A program made the translations under genes and the position numbers. Below the pieces are notes generated by a model. The model did not search any database. It saw only the letters and a list, made by a program, of their open reading frames with translations, and was not told the DNA's origin. From positions 1 to 6,109 of the forward strand of contig JACPDS010000123.1 of assembly GCA_016183885.1 (NCBI GenBank): a DNA stretch of 6,109 bases, given 5' to 3'. Of this stretch, positions 1-5,666 are shown one piece after another. Every line of letters begins with the position of its first letter. The stretch's first letter is position 1. Source of the stretch: Armatimonadota bacterium (GTDB lineage Bacteria; Vulcanimicrobiota; JACPDS01).

Positions 1-1233
1 AAATAATCTTTTTAATGTTTTGGTTAAATTAAAATAAAGCAGGTTTTTGAAAATATTTTTATAAGTATTATGACCTGAAACAGCATCGTATAAAGCTTCA
101 TAAATATTTTGGTCAACGCGAGCGGCTTTAATTAAAGGACTTAAAAACTTAAATTTTGCTCCCCATTTGCAAAAATAACGCGCTAACTTTCCATAATAAT
201 AATCAGATAAAAGCTCTCGAGCGCGCTCTGCATATTTTTTAAAATTATCTTTGGAAAAATCGGATTCGATTAAAACTTTAGCCGCTTCAATTCCGGTGAT
301 AACCGCCGTATTAATTCCTTTCCCCTTAAAAGAACGCATCCAGCCCGTAGCGTCTCCGGCTACTAAAAACCGATCTCCGAAACAATTTACAGCCGGAGCA
401 ATCGGAAAATGCCCTTCAAAATAAGAAAGTTCGTCATGTTTAAATTCAGGGAGATATTTTCTTACTTGCGGCAATTTTAAAAACTTATCTAAATCCAAAG
501 AAGTTATTTTCTCCCCGGCAATATTAATCACAATATGTTCTTCTTTGGGAGAAATTGCGCCAAATTCAATATTAGGGATATTTTCAGGCATTAAATAAGC
601 ATAAATAATATTGCCTAATTTTTTTTCAATAAAGCCTGTCGCGGTTTCCAATTTAGTAATAAAAGTACGCAAAAACCTTTTAGGGCGCTTATAAGGACAA
701 AAATTTTTAGTGCTTTCTTCTAAAACATTTAACATTGATTCGTCTAATCCAAAAGCGCATACCACCGCATCCGCTCTTAAATATCCGCTTTCTGAATAAA
801 CCCGCACCTCTTCTAATTCTTTAGTTCTTATAAATTCCAAACCGTTTACTCTGGAATGAATTATTTCCACTCCGATTTTTTTGGCAAAATCAAGCATAAA
901 CTTATCAAAATTTACTCTATGGACAGTATAAGTCGGACCTTCTTTTTCTTCCCCCAGTAAAAAAACTTCTTCTTTGTCCGCATGGAGCCGATAAGCGAAA
1001 ATTCTGCGTTTAATTAAATCCCGGGGGAGTTCAATTTCTAATTCTTCCTTTAAAATTCTTAAAAGCGGAGGGGAAAGCACGCCTACGCATTGATTATAAT
1101 GCGTTTCAAAATATTTTCCCTCGAACATCACCACGCGGATATTTTTTCGTAAAGCTCGAGCCTCTTTAATTAATTTAATCGCGCAGCTGGTTCCAGCCGG
1201 TCCTCCTCCGATAACGGCAATAGTATCGCTCAT
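1..1233 (-). CDS. FAD-dependent oxidoreductase, geranylgeranyl reductase/FixC-like (copy A, C-terminus beyond the window)
   Basis: The frame is open from an ATG at 1231-1233 to the left edge, giving 411 residues with no stop, so the C-terminus is missing. The N-terminus is a Rossmann dinucleotide-binding segment (IAVIGGGPAG, residues 5-14). A Cys-Val-Gly motif follows at C49, where geranylgeranyl reductases usually carry a Cys-x-Gly. Next come VHRVNFD (104-110), a PKEEH segment (229-233), and the second FAD motif AGDATG (292-297) leading into KGKGIN (303-308). This order fits the GGR/FixC-type flavoproteins (COG0644-like), which reduce double bonds in isoprenoids or pass electrons to quinones. 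The substrate here is unknown. It starts 3 bases after the stop of its paralogue (copy B), with an AAAGGG ribosome site inside that gene's last codons, so translation is probably coupled. Family call is firm; reaction is not. Confidence 0.85.
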   Translation of the reverse strand, partial: MSDTIAVIGGGPAGTSCAIKLIKEARALRKNIRVVMFEGKYFETHYNQCVGVLSPPLLRILKEELEIELPRDLIKRRIFAYRLHADKEEVFLLGEEKEGPTYTVHRVNFDKFMLDFAKKIGVEIIHSRVNGLEFIRTKELEEVRVYSESGYLRADAVVCAFGLDESMLNVLEESTKNFCPYKRPKRFLRTFITKLETATGFIEKKLGNIIYAYLMPENIPNIEFGAISPKEEHIVINIAGEKITSLDLDKFLKLPQVRKYLPEFKHDELSYFEGHFPIAPAVNCFGDRFLVAGDATGWMRSFKGKGINTAVITGIEAAKVLIESDFSKDNFKKYAERARELLSDYYYGKLARYFCKWGAKFKFLSPLIKAARVDQNIYEALYDAVSGHNTYKNIFKNLLYFNLTKTLKRLF

Positions 1234-1236
1234 AAA

Positions 1237-2595
1237 TTATTTCCCTTTAAATATAAAATTTTTTAAATCTTTTAATAAATATAAAGCGCTGTAAAATAAT
1301 AAATTTAAAATTAAGAGGGGATTTAAACTTTCAAAAAATAAATCGCGGTATTTTTCAGCTCCGGTAAAAATACCCCATAAAATTCTTCTTTCTATTTTAG
1401 AAACTTTATTATTTCCTTTCCCTAAAGTTAAATGAGCTCTTGTGATAAAAGGAACTTTTGCAATCAAACTATTTAATATGAAAAATACTTTCCCAAAATA
1501 ATTATCAATAATAAGTTCTTTTTTGCAAGCCGTATAAAAATATTTCTCAAGAGAAACGCGGTCGATTCCAAAGCCTAAAACTGTTTCGGCGGCAAAAAGA
1601 GCGGTATAATAAGCTGATTCAATCCCATTTTTATAATAACGATTGCAGTTAGCGTCCCCTATTATTACTAAGCGGTCAAAAAATGGTTTGAGCGCCGGAG
1701 AAACGGCAATCCAGGGCTGACAGGAGCAAAAATACTCGGGAATTTTCCACCCTTTAGGCAAAAAATCTATAATTTTTGGATGTCTTAAAAAATTTTGTAA
1801 ATCATTTAAATTTAAATCCTTATTTCCTATCAAAGTAAGAGTACAGTGTTCTTCTTTGGGTATAAAAGCGGCAAAACTAATTCCTTTAATCCCTAAAGCA
1901 AAAATATGGATTTCTCCCTTTAAATTTTTTATAAATTCTTTGCCTAAATGCAATTCAGTTTGAAAAGCTCTTCTCATTTTCGGGGAGCGAAATCCAAAAT
2001 TTAAGCCTTCTATTTTCCCAAGCATTTTAGTATTTAATCCAAATGCTCCCGCAATTAAATCAAATTCTTCTTCAAAAATTTTTTCTTTAATTTTATAAGT
2101 AATCCTGGGAAGTTTATCTAAAGCGGGTTTCTCTAAACCAATTACCAAAGCTTGAAGCGCTTCCGCTCCTTCCGATTTAGCTAAATTTAATAAAGCGTCG
2201 TCAAAACTAATATTTCCCATGTGGCTGAAAAATAAGGGTCCATTCCCCCGATAAACTGTGATAATAGGATAGATATTTGAGCTGCCCGGAAGTTCTAAAT
2301 CTCCCCGGGAAGTATGAAAAATATAACCGGAAACTTTTCTTTGAATTACTTCCTGAGGCAGTTCCAAACCTATTTCCAGCAGTTTTTGGGAAAAATTACT
2401 TTGAATTACTCCGGCGCAAAGGTTGCAGGCTTTAGGACCGGATTGGGCAAATTTCTTATAATCAAAAATTTTTACCCGCAGAGTGTTAATTTTTTTTTCT
2501 TTAGCTTTCTTTAGCGCAAAATAAGAAAAAAAACTTCCCGCCGGACCTGCTCCAATTACGGCAATTTTAGCGTCTGGTTTTAATAAATAAGGCAT
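1237..2595 (-). CDS. FAD-dependent oxidoreductase, geranylgeranyl reductase/FixC-like (copy B)
   Basis: This is a complete 452-residue protein, paralogous to the downstream gene. It has the FAD-binding IAVIGAGPAG at residues 11-20, a CNLCAG motif (C57 and C60; the second aligns with C49 of copy A), FGL at 185-187 matching FGL of copy A, IPKEEH at 245-250, and a second flavin motif IIGDAN at 311-316. Differences from copy A are clear. It has about 12 extra residues between R116 and F131-D132. The second flavin motif reads DANC rather than DATG. KNGI replaces the glycine-rich KGKGI. The tail (about 424-450) is hydrophobic with lysines, suggesting membrane-surface attachment. The ATG at 2593-2595 lies 18 bases after the htpX stop, with no clear Shine-Dalgarno. 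The substrate is unknown. The two copies could work on related lipids or as a heteromer, which is inference only. Confidence 0.85.
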   Translation of the reverse strand: MPYLLKPDAKIAVIGAGPAGSFFSYFALKKAKEKKINTLRVKIFDYKKFAQSGPKACNLCAGVIQSNFSQKLLEIGLELPQEVIQRKVSGYIFHTSRGDLELPGSSNIYPIITVYRGNGPLFFSHMGNISFDDALLNLAKSEGAEALQALVIGLEKPALDKLPRITYKIKEKIFEEEFDLIAGAFGLNTKMLGKIEGLNFGFRSPKMRRAFQTELHLGKEFIKNLKGEIHIFALGIKGISFAAFIPKEEHCTLTLIGNKDLNLNDLQNFLRHPKIIDFLPKGWKIPEYFCSCQPWIAVSPALKPFFDRLVIIGDANCNRYYKNGIESAYYTALFAAETVLGFGIDRVSLEKYFYTACKKELIIDNYFGKVFFILNSLIAKVPFITRAHLTLGKGNNKVSKIERRILWGIFTGAEKYRDLFFESLNPLLILNLLFYSALYLLKDLKNFIFKGK

Positions 2596-2613
2596 TTTTC
2601 AAAAATCTAAATT

Positions 2614-3501
2614 TTAAATCATATTGCGCAAGATTTTAATTCTTTCTTCTACGGGAGGATGAGTATTAAAAAGATTATTTAACCATCCGCCATGTTCTTT
2701 AAGAGGATTTTCAATATAAAGATGGGCGGTAGCTTTATTTGCCGCTTCGAGTGGTTCGGAATCTTGAGAAATTTTCTCCAGCGCTTGAGCTAATCCCTCG
2801 GGATATCGCGTAAGCAATGCCGCGCTGGCATCGGCTAAATATTCGCGTTTGCGGGAAATAGCTAATTGAATTAAGCCCGCGATAAGAGGAGCTAAAATCG
2901 CTAAAATAAAGGCTAAAGCTAAAATTATTATCTTAAATTGATTGTTTTCTTCCCGCTCTCTTTCTCTTCTGCCCCAGAAAGTGTATCTTAAAAACCAATC
3001 GCTTAAAAGAGAAACTATTCCCACTAAAACTACGGCTATAGTCATTAAACGAATATCATAATTCCCGATATGGCTTAATTCATGAGCAATCACGCCTTCA
3101 AGCTCGGGGCGCTCCAGTTTCTCCAGTAAGCCCGAAGTTACGCAAATCAGCGCATGTTTTGGATCTCTGCCTGCGGCAAAGGCATTAGGAGCGGAATCTT
3201 CAATGATATAAATTTTAGGTAGAGGTAAACCGGCGGTGATACAAAGATTTTCCACAATATGATAAAATTGAGGATTTTCATCGTGCCTTACTTCTTTAGC
3301 TCTGGATACAAGCAGGGTAATCTTGTCTCCAAAATAATAACCAATTAAAGCCTGCGAGACGCTAAAAATTACCGCTATGGGGAATATCCAGGTATTATTT
3401 AAAACATAAGAAAAAACCCAGCCCAAAGTCATAATAAGAATTAAAAAGAAACTTATCAGCAAGAGAGAATTTCTTTTATTAGCATCTATCTGCTTGTACA
3501 T
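2614..3501 (-). CDS. htpX: HtpX-type M48 membrane zinc metalloprotease
   Basis: The protein has 295 residues, the usual length for HtpX. Two membrane segments at the N-terminus (about 12-32 and 36-58) precede a cytoplasmic protease domain. This carries NAFAAG (106-111) and the zinc-binding HELSH (H140, E141, H144). Two more hydrophobic segments follow (about 153-172 and 189-217). The third zinc ligand is expected to be E220 in REYLADASA, and a C-terminal NTHPPVEERI motif (279-288) is present. All catalytic features look intact. HtpX proteins cleave damaged or misassembled inner-membrane proteins, alongside FtsH in species where this has been studied. The ATG at 3499-3501 lies 8 bases after the lemA stop. 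No strong Shine-Dalgarno is visible, so it probably depends on lemA translation. Confidence 0.95.
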   Translation of the reverse strand: MYKQIDANKRNSLLLISFFLILIMTLGWVFSYVLNNTWIFPIAVIFSVSQALIGYYFGDKITLLVSRAKEVRHDENPQFYHIVENLCITAGLPLPKIYIIEDSAPNAFAAGRDPKHALICVTSGLLEKLERPELEGVIAHELSHIGNYDIRLMTIAVVLVGIVSLLSDWFLRYTFWGRREREREENNQFKIIILALAFILAILAPLIAGLIQLAISRKREYLADASAALLTRYPEGLAQALEKISQDSEPLEAANKATAHLYIENPLKEHGGWLNNLFNTHPPVEERIKILRNMI

Positions 3502-3509
3502 TTTTTATT

Positions 3510-4079
3510 TTAAAATTTCACTTCGGGAACAGCGCGATCGGTTTTTTCTTCAATTTCAAAAAATTCTTTCTTGGAAAAGCCAAACATATTGGCAAACAAA
3601 TTAGTCGGAAAAACTTCAAGTTTAATATTATAATCTCTTACATTGCCGTTATAAAATCTCCGCGCCGCTTCAATTTTATTTTCAGTGTCGGTTAACTCTT
3701 CCTGAAGTTGAGTAAAACTGGAAATAGCTTTAAGATCGGGGTAATTTTCCGCCACAGCAAATAAAGATTTTAATGCCCCGCTTAAAATATTTTCAGTGGC
3801 ATTTTTTTCTTTAATGCCGGTGGCTTCCATCGCCATTGCTCTGGCTCGGGTTACTCTTTCAAAAACTTCCCTTTCATGGCTGGCATACCCCTTTACAGTT
3901 TCTATTAAATTTGGAATAAGGTCATGACGCCGTTTAAGCTGAACGTCAATATCCGAAAAGGCTTCGTCTGCGCGATTTTTTAAAGCAACTAAACCATTAT
4001 AAGCAAAAATAAGCCATAAGGCTCCCAAAACCAAACAAGCTATAAGAATTATTAAAAAAGTTATCAAAATAGTTAACAT
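3510..4079 (-). CDS. lemA: LemA family membrane protein
   Basis: The chosen start is the ATG at 4077-4079, giving 189 residues. An upstream in-frame TTG at 4125-4127 would add 16 residues, but that extension (KKEEARNN before the Met) is simply the translated ribosome binding site. One N-terminal membrane segment (about 3-27) is followed by the signature LemA region: YNGLVALKNRADEAFSDIDV (27-46), then QLKRRHDLIPNLIETVKGYA. The conserved TENKIEAARRFYNGNVRDYN lies at 132-151 and FPTNLFANMFGF at 157-168, both typical of the helical LemA domain. The domain is expected outside the membrane. LemA has no settled biochemical function. Its frequent pairing with htpX, seen here with an 8-base gap, suggests a role in membrane or envelope quality control. 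It is the first gene of the minus-strand cluster. Confidence 0.95.
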   Translation of the reverse strand: MLTILITFLIILIACLVLGALWLIFAYNGLVALKNRADEAFSDIDVQLKRRHDLIPNLIETVKGYASHEREVFERVTRARAMAMEATGIKEKNATENILSGALKSLFAVAENYPDLKAISSFTQLQEELTDTENKIEAARRFYNGNVRDYNIKLEVFPTNLFANMFGFSKKEFFEIEEKTDRAVPEVKF

Positions 4080-4090
4080 ATTATTCCGGG

Positions 4091-4100
4091 CTTCCTCCTT
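4091..4100 (-). promoter_or_regulatory. lemA ribosome binding site
   Basis: On the minus strand this reads AAGGAGGAAG, a near-perfect Shine-Dalgarno. It lies 14 bases before the ATG at 4079 counting from the last G of GGAGG, which is somewhat long. It decides the lemA start, because the alternative TTG start would place the site inside the coding region. No convincing promoter could be chosen between here and the repeat end at 4172, where the sequence is almost pure A/T. Confidence 0.75.
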
Positions 4101-4240
4101 CTTTAAAATATTAAATATAAAATACAAAAAAATTCTTTAAATTTATTTTTAATCCTTTTTGAATAGATTTAATACTAAGTTGCAATCAAAGATATATTAA
4201 TGAGGTTGTCTCCAAATCCCTGCATCTTACTTAATTTATT

Positions 4241-4259
4241 GCCCCGCTACAAGCGGGGT
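4241..4259. repeat. Short GC-rich hairpin
   Basis: CCCCGC (4242-4247) pairs with GCGGGG (4253-4258) across a five-base loop, with a possible extra G-T pair outside. There is no T tract on either strand next to it, so it does not look like an intrinsic terminator. It lies in the left arm of the larger element, opposite a similar hairpin at 4442-4458. Confidence 0.6.
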
Positions 4260-4302
4260 AGGATTGTAGGGGGGCTGTCCAAAAACTTAACTTGCCGCTT
4301 TA

Positions 4303-4329
4303 TGTAGGGGTTTGATTTATCAAACCCGC
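4303..4329. repeat. Self-palindromic 27-base unit, left copy
   Basis: It begins TGTAGGGG and ends CCCGC. GGGTTTGA (4308-4315) pairs with TCAAACCC (4320-4327) over a TTTA loop, giving an 8-base perfect stem. It is an inverted copy of 4355-4381, matching at 23 of 27 positions, so it can fold alone or pair with the other copy. Confidence 0.7.
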
Positions 4330-4354
4330 TCTATTAACCTTGATGCTGGCAGGC

Positions 4355-4381
4355 GCGGGTTCAATAAATTGAACCCCTACA
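4355..4381. repeat. Self-palindromic 27-base unit, right inverted copy
   Basis: GGGTTCAA (4357-4364) pairs with TTGAACCC (4369-4376) over a TAAA loop, and the unit ends CCCCTACA. Compared with the left copy in inverse orientation, the four differences are two swapped base pairs in the stem (T-A for C-G, and G-C for A-T), so the local hairpin is kept intact. Confidence 0.7.
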
Positions 4382-4441
4382 AATTAAATTCCTATCCTTA
4401 TTAGACAGCCCCCGCTTAAGCCAGCAAGCTGATTGAAACGC

Positions 4442-4458
4442 CCCGATGTAACTTCGGG
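4442..4458. repeat. Short hairpin
   Basis: CCCGA (4442-4446) pairs with TCGGG (4454-4458) over a seven-base loop. It mirrors the position of the 4241-4259 hairpin in the other arm of the element. No T tract follows on either strand. Confidence 0.5.
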
Positions 4459-4503
4459 ACATACATATATTATATTTCAGTATGATTGCAACTTGGTATA
4501 AGT

Positions 4504-4614
4504 TTAAGGCTTAAGAATTTTTCTTATTCTTTCCGGAAAAAGATAAGGGATTAACTCCGGACATTTAAATAAAAGTTTTATAGCAAAGAAAATTTTTATA
4601 AATAGATGCTTCAT
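4504..4614 (-). CDS. Possible small membrane-type protein, 36 residues
   Basis: An ATG at 4612-4614 lies 3 bases after the ZIP gene's stop codon, the same spacing as between the two oxidoreductases. It opens a 36-codon frame ending in TAA at 4504-4506. The product starts MKHLFIKIFFAIKLLF, a hydrophobic stretch with spaced lysines. It continues with KCPELIPYLFPERIRKILKP, a basic proline-containing tail. It resembles a small amphipathic or membrane peptide, or the remains of a longer protein. No strong Shine-Dalgarno is present, so expression would rely on coupling to the ZIP gene. The stop lies only 4 bases before the MITE-like element's right end. I recognise no family, and an open frame this short could arise by chance in AT-rich DNA. 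Confidence 0.35.
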   Translation of the reverse strand: MKHLFIKIFFAIKLLFKCPELIPYLFPERIRKILKP

Positions 4615-4617
4615 AAT

Positions 4618-5403
4618 TTAAATTTTTATTCCAATAATTTGCAAAATATATAAAGAAATATAAAATAAAACTACTCCCAGCATTACAAATAAAATGGAAT
4701 GACGATCCCGGCAGGCGTTAGTGGCGGGAATTAAGTCGCTTGCTCCAATATATAGAAATGTTCCAGTGGCTAAAGTTAATAAAATTCTTGTTAAGTTATT
4801 ATTTGAAAATCCTAAATAATAAGCAAAAATTGCTCCCAAAAAAGTAGAAACCCCTAAAGCGATTGCGGAAAATAAAGCAAATTTTCTTCCTTGATTAGCC
4901 GCCAAAACTAAAGAAGACATGCTGAATCCTTCGGGAAGTTTATGAAAAAACACCGCTAAAAACATTAATATCCCTGTATGCAGACTGGTAATAAATCCGG
5001 AAGCGATAGCTACGCCGTCAAAAAAAGTATGCACTAAAAGACCAATAAAAGCTGTAAGGCTGGCTTGTTTTTCAATAAAACATTCTTCTTGAGGTTCGCA
5101 AACCAACGCATGAGTATGTTCTTGAGAAGAATTTTCATGAGCATGAATAGCAAATAAATTTTCAATTAAATAAATTATTAAAAATCCGATTAAAATAAAT
5201 AAAGCTCCATTGGGATTATTCACCATAGCTTCGGGAATACGATCTAAAATTGCCGCGGATAAAATAAATCCAGCCGCTATAGCGATAAAATATCTTAAAG
5301 TTTGCCGGCTTAACTGCTTTTTAATTAAAGTTAAATAACCTCCTAAAATATCCATTAAACCGGCTAAAAAAGCTAAAAATAAAATTAAAGTTTTAAGAGG
5401 CAT
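4618..5403 (-). CDS. ZIP family divalent metal transporter (probable zinc uptake)
   Basis: The 261-residue membrane protein has the ZIP signature. The fourth core helix contains HTFFDG (H125, D129) and the fifth contains HKLPEG (H154, E158), the residues that form the metal site in this family. RIPEAM (55-60) in an early helix and ASDLIPA (221-227) in a later one match the usual conserved acidic positions. The cytoplasmic loop between helices has HAH at 87-89 and HTH at 96-98, plus C102 and C108, as expected for a metal-binding loop. About seven to eight hydrophobic segments are visible. Zinc is the usual substrate, but iron or manganese cannot be excluded. The ATG at 5401-5403 lacks a clear Shine-Dalgarno, and the start may be affected by an A8 tract just upstream. 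Confidence 0.9.
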   Translation of the reverse strand: MPLKTLILFLAFLAGLMDILGGYLTLIKKQLSRQTLRYFIAIAAGFILSAAILDRIPEAMVNNPNGALFILIGFLIIYLIENLFAIHAHENSSQEHTHALVCEPQEECFIEKQASLTAFIGLLVHTFFDGVAIASGFITSLHTGILMFLAVFFHKLPEGFSMSSLVLAANQGRKFALFSAIALGVSTFLGAIFAYYLGFSNNNLTRILLTLATGTFLYIGASDLIPATNACRDRHSILFVMLGVVLFYISLYILQIIGIKI

Positions 5404-5436
5404 ATCTTTTTTTTCGCATTTTTTATTTTTCTTCCT
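5393..5436 (-). other. Ribosome site and short leader frame overlapping the ZIP start
   Basis: On the minus strand AGGAAG (5431-5436) lies 11 bases before an ATG at 5417-5419. That frame reads MRKKRYAS and stops at 5393-5395, overlapping the ZIP ATG at 5401-5403 in a different frame. The frames are joined by a run of eight A residues (minus strand of 5407-5414). Removing one A would fuse this start to the ZIP protein as an N-terminal extension. It may be a leader peptide, a homopolymer error in the sequence, or chance. Confidence 0.3.
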
Positions 5437-5457
5437 GCTTAACTTAATTGCTAAATT

Positions 5458-5486
5458 AATATAAAGGAATTAAACTTTGCCTCCAA
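5458..5486 (-). promoter_or_regulatory. Candidate promoter for the ZIP gene
   Basis: On the minus strand TATATT (5458-5463) matches the -10 consensus at five of six positions. TTGGAG (5481-5486) lies exactly 17 bases upstream, but keeps only the TTG of the -35 consensus. Transcription would start near 5451, leaving a leader of about 50 bases. In DNA this rich in A/T such matches are easily found by chance. No zinc-repressor operator was recognised. Confidence 0.3.
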
Positions 5487-5527
5487 GAATAAAAATATTA
5501 TAGGTTAAAAGAAAATCTAAATTCTAA

Positions 5528-5638
5528 TATCTAAATTTAATTAAGAGAATTCAGGATCCAGAAGACAGAATAATTCAAAAAATAGAAGAGCTAGAGGTTA
5601 GATTTATGCGGCTCAATAAGGGTTTCAAAATTTTATGA
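5528..5638 (+). pseudogene. Coding-like open stretch without a start codon (possible gene remnant)
   Basis: After a stop at 5525-5527 the frame is open to TGA at 5636-5638. Residues from 5552 read QDPEDRIIQKIEELEVRF, strongly charged and coiled-coil-like, then end in LNKGFKIL. There is no ATG, GTG or TTG before this segment. The first ATG (5606) would leave only ten residues. The composition looks more like protein than chance, so it may be the tail of a decayed gene. It lies upstream of the fecR-like gene in the same direction. No family recognised. Confidence 0.25.
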
Positions 5639-5653
5639 AAGTCGAAGATTATT

Positions 5654-5660
5654 AAGGGGG
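5654..5660 (+). promoter_or_regulatory. Ribosome binding site of the FecR-domain gene
   Basis: AAGGGGG lies six bases before the ATG at 5667-5669. It fixes the start of the plus-strand gene, whose first residues form a signal peptide. A TATTAT box at 5496-5501 could be the -10 of its promoter, but no acceptable -35 was found. Confidence 0.65.
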
Positions 5661-5666
5661 AAATCA

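Larger units (their letters stand above)
4270..4413. repeat. Inner inverted-repeat element, 144 bases
   Basis: GGGGGCTGTC (4270-4279) and GACAGCCCCC (4404-4413) are perfect 10-base inverse complements. Between them lie the two palindromic 27-base units. Several insertion-sequence families have ends resembling GGCTGTC followed by A residues, and the left end here continues with CAAAAAC, but no family can be assigned by eye. No flanking target duplication is visible. It may be a second miniature element inside the outer one, or simply the inner stem of a single structure. Confidence 0.5.
4172..4499. mobile_element. Transposase-less element with 17-base terminal inverted repeats (MITE-like)
   Basis: The left end ATACTAAGTTGCAATCA (4172-4188) and the right end TGATTGCAACTTGGTAT (4483-4499) are inverse complements with one mismatch in 17. 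If the TA dinucleotides at 4173-4174 and 4497-4498 are counted as target duplication, the ends become 14 bases with a TA on each side, as in IS630/Tc1-type insertions. The TA could equally be part of the repeat. The interior, about 328 bases overall, has no long open frame. It is richer in G+C than its surroundings and is full of hairpins. It lies between the stop of the putative small gene at 4504 and the start of the lemA operon. The palindromic layout is plain in the sequence; mobility and family are inference. Confidence 0.55.

Noticed and set aside
2314..2514. A 66-codon plus-strand open frame inside copy B of the oxidoreductase.
   Set aside because: It is antisense to a well-supported protein with motifs on the other strand, has a biased low-complexity composition, and lacks a ribosome site.
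4241..4458. CRISPR-like repetition.
   Set aside because: The repeated units are inverted and palindromic, only two in number, without regular direct repeats and spacers and without cas genes.
4523..4547. Imperfect hairpin (nine pairs with one bulge and a CCGGAA loop) behind the ZIP gene, considered as a terminator.
   Set aside because: No T tract follows on either strand, and it falls within the possible small coding frame.
5515..5538. Short direct repeat ATCTAAATT (5515-5523 and 5529-5537), similar to ATCTAAATT at 2604-2612.
   Set aside because: Very short and A/T-only apart from one C; expected by chance in this composition.
5547..5559. GAATTC and GGATCC one base apart, resembling a cloning polylinker.
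   Set aside because: No other vector-like sequence surrounds it, the flanks have the same AT-rich character as the genome, and the stretch reads as a plausible protein segment.
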